DNA from: JALHNI01 sp044226365
GTDB taxonomy: Bacteria > Acidobacteriota > Terriglobia > Bryobacterales > Bryobacteraceae
Reading direction: 5' to 3'
Assembly (NCBI GenBank): GCA_044226365.1
Contig: JBGAHE010000004.1
Span: 70,291-134,290 of the forward strand
DNA: 64,000 nt
The translations under genes were made by a program, and so were the position numbers. A model generated the notes under the pieces. That model did not search any database, was not told where the DNA came from, and was given only the letters and a program-made list of their open reading frames with translations. The first letter of the stretch is position 1; every line of letters starts with the position of its first letter. Shown here piece by piece: positions 15,403 to 22,451 of this stretch.

Positions 15403-17742
15403 ATGAGGAATCGGAAGCATACTGGACAGCTCGCCCTGCTCGCCCTCCTACTGTGGCCCCCGGCTCACGGGCGCACCGTCAAAGGCGACCTGCTCATCGA
15501 ACAGGCCCGGCGCGAAGAGGCCAAAAGCAATACCGCCGGCATGGACCGGGCCCTCGAAATCGCCCGCCAGGCCCTCGAAAGCGACCCTAGCGACGTCGAG
15601 TATCAGCTCGAAGTCTCCCGTATCCGCGCCTTTGCCTCGCAATTCCACGTCAACGACGGCCACGCCTTTCTGAAGGCCGGACAGCTCGAAAAGGCCCTCT
15701 CCGAGTTCGAGAAAGCCGCCGCGATTGATCCCGCCCCCTCCGTCGCTCTGCAGGAAGCCAATCGCCTGCGCGATGCCCTCACCCGCCTCAGAACAGACCC
15801 CTCACGCTCTCCCAGCGAACTGCTCACCAGTCCGGTCGTGCGCGCCGACCGCCGAACCAGTCAGCAGTTCTCCACCGCCAAAGCCCCGCCGCATCTCGAA
15901 GTCGAACTCAAAGCGCCCCTGCCCAAACTGCAGGTCAACGAACAGCTCTCCTCCGAAGTCTTCGCCCTCCTCGGCCGCCTCACCGGCGTGCGCGTCGTCT
16001 TCGATCCGGACTATCAGGGCCAGCACCTCGGCAACAACCAACTCCTCGACTTCCGCGGCCTCACCATCGACGAATGCTTCGACTACGTGGCGCTCATCTC
16101 GAAGTCCTTCTGGCGTCCGCTCGGTAAAGACAGCATCCTCGTCGCCAACGACGACCCCGCCAAGCGTGCTGCCTTCGACGAGCAGGTCACCCGCGTCTTC
16201 TACATGAACAACACTCAGGGCAATCCCGCCGTCGTCGCCAACGTCGCCAACACCGTTCAGAAGACCACCGACATCAAGAAACTCCTCGTCGAACCCGAAC
16301 ACAACGCCATCGTCGTGCGCGCGGACCGCAACCGCATGGAACTCGCCGAGAAGCTCTTCGGCGATCTCGACAAGCAGAAGTCCGAACTCATCATCGACGT
16401 CCTCATCCTCTCCGTCACCAAAGACTGGATCCGTGACCTCGGCGTCAATCTCGGCATCACCGGCGACACCGTCAACATCACCTCCACGCCGCGCGCCGAC
16501 GTCCAGGGGCATCTGGCCGGCAGCGGGAGCGGCGCGCGCATCCCGCTGAATGCGCTAAAGCGCCTCCAGTTCGGCGACTTCGGCATCACCCTTCCCAACG
16601 TCGCCCTCAACGCCCTTCTTGATACCCGCGGCACCAAGATCCTCGACAAAGCCCAGTTGCGCACGCTCGAAGGCCAGAAGTCCACCCTCAAAATCGGCCG
16701 GCGCGTCCCCTATGCCACGGGCAGCTTCAGCCCCGGCGCCACCGGCGGCGTCAATGCGCTCGTCAACACCCAGTTCCAGTTCCTCGACGTCGGTCTCAGC
16801 CTCGAAGTCCTCGCCACCGTCCATGAGCCCGACGAAGTCACCCTGCACATCGAATCGGATCACTCCTCGGTTGCCGACTACATCAACCTCGGCGGCGTGC
16901 TGCAGCCCATCATCACGCAGCGCAAACGCACCGCCGATGTCCGCGTTAAAGAAGGCGAAGTCAACTTCTGGGACATCGTTAGCCAACGCCTCTCCTTCAC
17001 CCACTCCACCGGCATCCCCGGCCTCGTCCGTGTCCCGGGCCTCGGGCGCCTCTTCCGCGATGACCGCCGCGAGGAAACCGAAGACCAACTCCTCCACCTC
17101 CTCATTCCCCACGTCGTCCGCAAACCCGAAGTCTCCGACGTGAATCTCGCGCCCATCTCGAGCGGCACCGATCAAACCGTCCGGATCACCTACGATCGTC
17201 CGCAAGCCCGCGTCAGCGGCCCCACCAACGAAGTCGTTAGCGTCACTTCCACCTTGCCCGCTCAGCGCCCCTCCGCCCCGCCCATCACCTCGATTCCGGT
17301 GGCCGGCCTGCCGCCGGTCATCGACCCCACCCGGCCCGCCTCGGTTCAATTCCGCCCCGCCTCCCTCACCGTCCGCGCCGGCACTCCCTTCACCGTCGAC
17401 ATTGCCGCCTCGAACGTTCCGGACCTCCGCGTCGCCTTGCTCGCCCTCACTCTCGATGGGTCCGGCCTCAACTGCCTCGCCGTCAAGCCCGGTCCCCTCA
17501 TGACCGCCGGCGGCGCGGCGCCGGACCTGATGACCGACAACGGTCGCAACGAGATGTTCCTCCGCCTCGAGCGCCCAGCCAATGCTCCCAGCGGCCCCAG
17601 CGACGGGGTCGTCGCCACGCTCGATTGTCGTGGCCTCAAGCCCGGCCGCTTCGATCTCACCATCCCCGCTCCGAAATGGACCGACCGGCAGAATCGCGAA
17701 GCCGCTCTGCCGCCCGCCCGGCTCGAAGTCGTCGTTCAGTAG
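15403..17742 (+). CDS. TPR-secretin-cohesin protein (GspD/PilQ-like)
   Basis: A 779-residue secreted protein. Order: signal peptide (LALLALLLWPPAHG), TPR-like helices (about residues 35-125), an N-domain block (about 165-300), and the secretin core (about 300-590) with the typical LLDTRGTKILDKAQLRTLEGQ and VPGLGRLFRDDRREETEDQL segments. The tail is a cohesin-like domain (about 645-775: VQFRPASLTVRAGTPFTVDI onward). Secretins form outer-membrane pores for type II secretion or type IV pili. The TPR and cohesin additions are known in Acidobacteria and related phyla. No other secretion genes are nearby, so this is a solitary secretin here. The CAP-domain gene follows 31 bases later. Confidence 0.85.
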   Translation: MRNRKHTGQLALLALLLWPPAHGRTVKGDLLIEQARREEAKSNTAGMDRALEIARQALESDPSDVEYQLEVSRIRAFASQFHVNDGHAFLKAGQLEKALSEFEKAAAIDPAPSVALQEANRLRDALTRLRTDPSRSPSELLTSPVVRADRRTSQQFSTAKAPPHLEVELKAPLPKLQVNEQLSSEVFALLGRLTGVRVVFDPDYQGQHLGNNQLLDFRGLTIDECFDYVALISKSFWRPLGKDSILVANDDPAKRAAFDEQVTRVFYMNNTQGNPAVVANVANTVQKTTDIKKLLVEPEHNAIVVRADRNRMELAEKLFGDLDKQKSELIIDVLILSVTKDWIRDLGVNLGITGDTVNITSTPRADVQGHLAGSGSGARIPLNALKRLQFGDFGITLPNVALNALLDTRGTKILDKAQLRTLEGQKSTLKIGRRVPYATGSFSPGATGGVNALVNTQFQFLDVGLSLEVLATVHEPDEVTLHIESDHSSVADYINLGGVLQPIITQRKRTADVRVKEGEVNFWDIVSQRLSFTHSTGIPGLVRVPGLGRLFRDDRREETEDQLLHLLIPHVVRKPEVSDVNLAPISSGTDQTVRITYDRPQARVSGPTNEVVSVTSTLPAQRPSAPPITSIPVAGLPPVIDPTRPASVQFRPASLTVRAGTPFTVDIAASNVPDLRVALLALTLDGSGLNCLAVKPGPLMTAGGAAPDLMTDNGRNEMFLRLERPANAPSGPSDGVVATLDCRGLKPGRFDLTIPAPKWTDRQNREAALPPARLEVVVQ

Positions 17743-17773
17743 TTTTGTTTGCGTTTCAGAAAGGAAATTAGCT

Positions 17774-18553
17774 ATGAAGTTGAAAAAGATAAACTCCGCC
17801 GCGCTCGCGGCTGTCACGATGCTCGCCGGATTACTCGCCGCCCAGCCCTTTGATAATGGGACCAGAGTGACCCACAAAGGCCGTCCCGGCATGGTGATGG
17901 GAAAGAGCACCGTCGCCGGTAAGAACTCCTATCGGCTTCGCTATACCGACACCAAAACCGATGCTTGCAACCCCAATGAATACTGCATTCCGGAAGCCGA
18001 ACTCTCGCCCGCGGCGGCCACCCCGCCGCCCGCCGCCGCCGTCTTCACCCCGATTCCCAAAACGCCCCAAAGCTGGCTCGACGCTCACAACACCCATCGC
18101 CGCGCCGCTAAGAGCCCCGATCTCAAGTGGTCCACCGAACTCGCTACCAAAGCCCAAAGCTACGCCTCGCTGTTGGCCAGCAAAGGCACCAACGCCGGCT
18201 GCGTCTATGACCATGACCTGCATGGCTACAAGATCGATAAGTCGGTCTACGGTGAGAACATCGGCGCCTCGATGGCCAAGTCGCCCGGCGTCGACAAGAC
18301 TCCCACCGCGATCATCCAGTCGTTCATGGACGAGAAGCCCTTCTTCAATCCCGCCACTAGCAAGTGCCACCCCAACCAGGTCTGCCAGCACTACACCCAG
18401 GTCATCTCGCAACAGTCCACCGAAGTCGGCTGCGGGGAAGCCATGTGCACCTCCGACGGTTACAGCACCATGATGTACGTCTGCAACTACAAAGGTCCGG
18501 GCAACGTGATGACCACCAACGGCTACAAGGATCTCTACCCCGGGCAGCGCTAG
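17774..18553 (+). CDS. Secreted CAP-domain (SCP/PR-1-like) protein
   Basis: A 259-residue protein. An AAGGA site 9 bases before the ATG at 17774 sets the start. A signal peptide (INSAALAAVTMLAGLLAAQ) is followed by a short domain with two cysteines, a proline/alanine linker, and a CAP domain (about residues 95-245) with WLDAHNTHRRAA, YGENIGAS, CQHYTQVI and the CAP signature MYVCNYKGPGN. The histidine and glutamate of the CAP cavity are present. Cysteines are numerous, suggesting disulfides. CAP proteins bind lipids or act as proteases in some eukaryotes; the bacterial role is unclear. Its stop overlaps the kinase stop on the other strand (CTAG). Confidence 0.85.
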   Translation: MKLKKINSAALAAVTMLAGLLAAQPFDNGTRVTHKGRPGMVMGKSTVAGKNSYRLRYTDTKTDACNPNEYCIPEAELSPAAATPPPAAAVFTPIPKTPQSWLDAHNTHRRAAKSPDLKWSTELATKAQSYASLLASKGTNAGCVYDHDLHGYKIDKSVYGENIGASMAKSPGVDKTPTAIIQSFMDEKPFFNPATSKCHPNQVCQHYTQVISQQSTEVGCGEAMCTSDGYSTMMYVCNYKGPGNVMTTNGYKDLYPGQR

Positions 18554-20952
18554 CGCTTCGCCTGGTCCGGCTGGCGGCGGCGGGTGAGCGCGTTCTCGGT
18601 CACCTTCCGCCACCCCGCCCACCGCGGACCTCGCCGTACCTGCGAGCGCGCCAGGACAGTCTCCAAACGCTGTACCGTCGCGCGCTCGAGCGTCGGCGAC
18701 AGTGCCTCGAGCGCCTGCTCCCAGTAATCCACCAGCACCGGATCCGCATCCGGTGCTGACCCTGACTCGAACTGCGCCGCCCCCACCTCAATGAGACGTC
18801 GTAACGCCGCCTGTTCCGCATCCTTCCGCGCCAGCACCCGCAACACCATCGCCCGATGGAGAAGCGCATCCACCAACTCGGTGGACGTGCGATGTTCCCC
18901 CGGATCCTCCGCCAACAACCCCTCGAAGAGATTCACCGCGTCCGCAAAAGCCGTCAGCGAACCCTCCCAGTTCCGTTCCAGGCGCCGCGCCTTGCCCAAC
19001 ACGATGGAGGCGCAAGCTCGCACGTAGCGCACCCGGCGTCGCAGTTCCGGCGTGGCCCCCGCCTCTGTAAGAGTTTCTAATCCGGCCGTGGACGCCAGCG
19101 CCAGTTGCGTTGCCTCCTTCAGTGCGCCCTCGCCCTGCAGATAGTCGGCCAATCGCTGCCGGGCATGTGCCGTGCGAATCGCCGAGTCCAGGTTTCCCGG
19201 CCGCTCCGCCCGCGCGCAAAACTCCGTGTAGCGGCGCGCCACGGCGATCGCCTGCCCCATCTCGCCGCGGGTCGCATGAACATACGAGAGAGAGTTGAGC
19301 GCCTCGGCTTGGCCCGCGCTCACGTCCGGATGCTGGGCCAACTCGGGCGGTAGCGACTCGAACACCGCCAGCGCTCGCACCACCGTGGGCTCCAGACGTT
19401 CATCGCCGGCGCGCCCGTAGACAATCCCCAGCTTCGCCAAATCGATCGCGAGACTCGCCCGCACCTCCGCGTCATCGTCCCGGCTTAGCGTCGATTCGCG
19501 CAGCTCGATCGATCGGTGCAAGCTGCGGATCGCTCCCGCCAAATCGCCCAGATTCTGCCATCCGGCACCTTGAATATGCGCCAGCGCCCGATAAGCATCC
19601 GCGACTTCGCGTGCCACCTCCGGCGACTCGGCGGCACTCCGGGTCCGATCCAGATACTGGGAAGCGTCCGCGGCCAGTTGTCCGCGCAGCGCCAGCGAGC
19701 CCGAAAGATTCCCGAGGCTTTCTACATTCACCAACAGCCGGCGCGCCATCTCCCGCACTTCGCCCGCACTGCGCTCCGCTCGGCCCTGCTGTTCCCGCAC
19801 CATCCAGGTGCCTGCCGTCAGGGTCGCCCCGGCCAGCACGGCCACCGCTGCCCGAACCCCGTATCGCCGCAGCATGCCCCGCATGCTCTCGATCCAGGAA
19901 CCACGGCCGGCGGCGATCCACTCCCCGGCCAGGTAGCGTTCCAGGTCCTCGCGCAACTCGGTTGCCGACGCATAACGTCGCGGCGGCTCCTTCTCGAGCG
20001 CCCGTGCCAGAATCCGCTCCACATCGCCGCGCAACTCCGCCCTCACCTTGCCCGCCGGCGTCGCCGGTTGCTCCACGGGAACCCGCAACGCCTCCGCCAG
20101 CGGCAAGTTCCGCACGGCATAAGGCAAACGGCCCGTCAGCGCCTCGTACATCACCACGCCCAACGAATAGACATCCGTCCTCGGCGTCACCTCGCCGCCC
20201 GTCAGTTGTTCCGGACTCGCATAAGCCGGAGTCAACATCCCCGCCCCCGTCAACGTGCACGCTTCATCGGCCTGCTCCAACAGCTTGGCAATGCCAAAAT
20301 CCAGCAGCTTGGGCTGCCCCTCCGGCGTCACCAACAGATTCGAGGGCTTCAGATCGCGGTGCACCACCTGCTGGCGATGCGCGTACTCCACGGCCTCGCA
20401 GATCCGCGCGAACAGCCTCATTCGCTCGCGCACCGTCAGGCTTTCAGCCTCACAGTACTCCTGCACCGGCCGGCCTTCCACGTATTCCATCACCAGGTAC
20501 GGCGCGCCCTGCGCCGTCTCGCCGCCGTCCAACAGCCGTGCAATTGCCGGATGCTCCAGATTGGCCAGGATTTGCCGCTCGCGCAGAAACCGCTGACGCA
20601 ATTCGCCGCCGCCGTAGCCGAGCATCACCTTCAATGCCACGCGCTTGGTGAACTGGCCGTCATCGCGTTCGGCGAGCAGCACTTGCCCCATCCCGCCGCG
20701 CCCCAGTTCCCGCAGCACCCGATACGGGCCCATGCGGCCCTCCGGTTGCCCCGCGTCGACGGGTCGAACGGGCGAAAAATCCAGGAACGATCCGCCCTCT
20801 TCGTTTCGTCGCACCAAGTCCCACACGCTCTCGAACAGACGCGCGTCACCCGCACATTCACTCTCTGCCGCTGCACGGCGCTGCTCGACCGGTAATTCCA
20901 ATACCCGGCGAGCGCACACGTATACACTCTTCTGGAAGGTGGCCCGACTCAT
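18550..20952 (-). CDS. Membrane serine/threonine kinase with TPR-like C-terminus
   Basis: An 800-residue protein read from the ATG at 20952 (MSRATFQKSVYVC); a longer start at 20979 is possible. A short N-terminal helical segment precedes a Pkn2-type kinase domain (about residues 75-335): glycine loop LGRGGMGQV, lysine in VALKVM, HRDLKPSN, DFGIAKL and YASPEQL. A single membrane helix (VRAAVAVLAGATLTAGTWMV) follows, then about 400 residues of helical TPR-like repeats that should lie outside the cytoplasm. This architecture is common in Acidobacteria. The divergent ECF sigma gene starts about 25 bases away, so sigma factor and kinase are probably expressed and work together. Confidence 0.88.
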   Translation of the reverse strand: MSRATFQKSVYVCARRVLELPVEQRRAAAESECAGDARLFESVWDLVRRNEEGGSFLDFSPVRPVDAGQPEGRMGPYRVLRELGRGGMGQVLLAERDDGQFTKRVALKVMLGYGGGELRQRFLRERQILANLEHPAIARLLDGGETAQGAPYLVMEYVEGRPVQEYCEAESLTVRERMRLFARICEAVEYAHRQQVVHRDLKPSNLLVTPEGQPKLLDFGIAKLLEQADEACTLTGAGMLTPAYASPEQLTGGEVTPRTDVYSLGVVMYEALTGRLPYAVRNLPLAEALRVPVEQPATPAGKVRAELRGDVERILARALEKEPPRRYASATELREDLERYLAGEWIAAGRGSWIESMRGMLRRYGVRAAVAVLAGATLTAGTWMVREQQGRAERSAGEVREMARRLLVNVESLGNLSGSLALRGQLAADASQYLDRTRSAAESPEVAREVADAYRALAHIQGAGWQNLGDLAGAIRSLHRSIELRESTLSRDDDAEVRASLAIDLAKLGIVYGRAGDERLEPTVVRALAVFESLPPELAQHPDVSAGQAEALNSLSYVHATRGEMGQAIAVARRYTEFCARAERPGNLDSAIRTAHARQRLADYLQGEGALKEATQLALASTAGLETLTEAGATPELRRRVRYVRACASIVLGKARRLERNWEGSLTAFADAVNLFEGLLAEDPGEHRTSTELVDALLHRAMVLRVLARKDAEQAALRRLIEVGAAQFESGSAPDADPVLVDYWEQALEALSPTLERATVQRLETVLARSQVRRGPRWAGWRKVTENALTRRRQPDQAKR

Positions 20953-20965
20953 GCCCAAGGGATTC

Positions 20966-20977
20966 GTATGATCATAC
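20966..20977. promoter_or_regulatory. Perfect 12-bp palindrome between kinase and sigma-factor starts
   Basis: GTATGATCATAC is a perfect palindrome sitting between the kinase ATG (20952) and the sigma-factor ATGATG (20978-20983). The spacing leaves almost no room for leaders or ribosome sites on either side, and no Shine-Dalgarno sequence is seen for either gene. It may be an operator or a shared control site, or both messages may be nearly leaderless. Confidence 0.45.
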
Positions 20978-21541
20978 ATGATGGATCCCGCGCCTCCCGA
21001 CGTCACCGCCTTGCTGCACGCTTGGCAACAGGGCGAAGAACACGCGCCTGAACGCCTTTTCCCTCTTCTTTACGAGGCTTTACGGCGACAAGCCATCGCC
21101 ATCTCCGCCTCCAATCCCAGCGCCACGCTTCAACCCACCGCCGTCGTCCACGAAGCCTACTTGCGCTTGGCCGGTCTCGAAACCCGCTGGGAAAGCCGCG
21201 CTCATTTTTTCGCTGTCGCCGCCGTCATCATGCGCCGCATCCTCGTCGACGCTGCCCGCAGCCGCACCGCCCTCAAACGCGGCGCCGGTTACATCCAGGT
21301 CCCGTTCGCCGACGCCCTCGCCGCGGTAGAGGAGCGCGGCGTTGACCTCCTCCACCTCCACGACTCCCTCAATCGCCTCGCCGAAGTCGACCCTCGCCAA
21401 GCCCAAATCGTCGAACTCCGCTTCTTCGGTGGCCTCGCCGACGAGGAGATCGCCGCCCTGTTAGGCATCTCCACAAAAACCGTCCAACGCGGCTGGGCTC
21501 TCGCCCGCGCCTGGCTCGAGAAGTATCTGCATCCCCACTGA
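20978..21541 (+). CDS. ECF-type RNA polymerase sigma factor (TIGR02999-like)
   Basis: A 187-residue sigma factor. Region 2 includes VTALLHAWQQGEEHAPERLFPLLYEALRR and HFFAVAAVIMRRILVDAARSR; region 4 includes DPRQAQIVELRFFGGLADEEIAALLGIS with the helix-turn-helix ISTKTVQRGWALARAWL. Opening with DVTALL.AW..GE and the LVDAARSR block is the signature of the TIGR02999 group, which in Acidobacteria and Planctomycetes is usually paired with a Pkn2-type kinase, as here. The second ATG at 20981 is an equal start candidate. No anti-sigma factor is adjacent. Confidence 0.9.
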   Translation: MMDPAPPDVTALLHAWQQGEEHAPERLFPLLYEALRRQAIAISASNPSATLQPTAVVHEAYLRLAGLETRWESRAHFFAVAAVIMRRILVDAARSRTALKRGAGYIQVPFADALAAVEERGVDLLHLHDSLNRLAEVDPRQAQIVELRFFGGLADEEIAALLGISTKTVQRGWALARAWLEKYLHPH

Positions 21542-22087
21542 TTCGCGTCGTCTCCCCCATCCGCCGGCAGGCCAGGATCGTGAAACTGCGTTTCACTCTC
21601 ATCACTCTCGCGCTAGTGCAGGCGAACCAGATCTGGGGTTCCTTTGACGCTCAGCGAAGTCGTTGCATTTGCGCCTTGGAACTCTAACGCCGCGATTGTC
21701 GCGGCGATGGTCAATGCGCTCGACGATGCCTTGCACGCCCCGACGAGGACGCTTGCCGGGTCGGCACGAGCGCACGGACATGATCAGTGAGTCCCTCGCT
21801 CGTCTCGAGTTTCCCCACGAAGCCCCCGGGCGCCCTTCATTGGTAACCGCTGGCCACAGCAGCGGGACTGGCCGTCGGCGTCGGACTGCCCATCGCGATT
21901 ACGCCCCAACTCTCTGCTTTGATGATCAACGGGCTTCCGGCCGATGCCCGCTTCCTGCTCCCCTCCATGGCCTTCTTGTTGACCGCCTGCGCCGCCCCTT
22001 TGATGGTGCCGGCCTGGCGTGCGCGCTCCCTGCGGCCCGCCGCCATCCGGCCGCGGGACTGAAGGCGATTCAATAGAAGAGTATCTG
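21542..22087. other. Gap with decayed DNA after the sigma-factor gene
   Basis: No intact gene is seen over about 545 bases. Small hairpins occur (GTGAAAC-TGC-GTTTCAC at 21580-21596; GCCGCGA-TTG-TCGCGGC at 21689-21705). The last 220 bases carry a recognisable permease tail listed separately. The rest may be the eroded body of the same gene. Confidence 0.5.
21844..22062 (+). pseudogene. C-terminal remnant of an ADOP/FtsX-type permease
   Basis: From about 21853 the plus strand reads ATAAGLAVGVGLPIAITPQL, then a segment with two hydrophobic stretches ending VPAWRARSLRPAAIRPRD and a TGA at 22062. The last helix followed by PAWRA-R-LRPA is the standard end of MacB/FtsX-type permeases of the ADOP family. 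No body or start is found upstream, so this is a truncated copy. It lies directly before an intact PadR-ADOP pair, which suggests that an ADOP array was once larger here. Confidence 0.7.
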
Positions 22088-22117
22088 TTATAGAATCTCG
22101 ATATCGAGGTTCTATAA
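22088..22117. promoter_or_regulatory. Near-perfect 30-bp PadR-type operator
   Basis: The core CTCGATATCGAG (22097-22108) is flanked by TTATAGAA on the left and TTCTATAA on the right. Only one symmetric pair (22096/22109) breaks the dyad. It ends three bases before the padR ATG at 22121, and the TATAGA element could be a -10 box. PadR proteins bind dyads of this size and repress their own operon; that part is family knowledge. Autoregulation of this padR-permease operon is the simplest reading. Confidence 0.8.
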
Positions 22118-22120
22118 GTT

Positions 22121-22450
22121 ATGTCGCCCGCCATCGAACTCCTCAAAGGCACACTTGACCTCCTCATCCTCCGCACGCTCGAGCTCAGCCCGCTGCACGG
22201 TTCCGCCATCGCCGATCGCATCGCCCAAATCACGGGCGGCACCTTCCAGGTCAAAGCCGGCTCGCTCTTTCCTGCTCTCCACCGTCTCGAACAGGAAGGC
22301 TGGATCGCCGGCGAATGGCAGGAATCCTCCACCGGACGCCGTGTCCGCGCCTACCAACTCACCCGTACCGGCCGCAAACAATTGACGGCCGAGAAGAAGA
22401 CCTGGGGTCGCATCGTCCAAGCCATGACCGCCCTCCTGGAGTCCGCCTGA
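22121..22450 (+). CDS. PadR-family transcriptional regulator
   Basis: A 109-residue PadR protein: IELLKGTLDLLILRTLEL, LHGSAIADRIAQITGG, the wing KAGSLFPALHRLEQEGWI, and YQLTRTGRKQL, then a short C-terminal helix (the PadR-s1 size class). The winged helix binds a dyad operator, and an excellent one sits directly upstream. The stop is one base before the ADOP permease ATG, so the two are co-transcribed. This pairing is very common in Acidobacteria. Confidence 0.93.
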   Translation: MSPAIELLKGTLDLLILRTLELSPLHGSAIADRIAQITGGTFQVKAGSLFPALHRLEQEGWIAGEWQESSTGRRVRAYQLTRTGRKQLTAEKKTWGRIVQAMTALLESA

Positions 22451-22451
22451 C

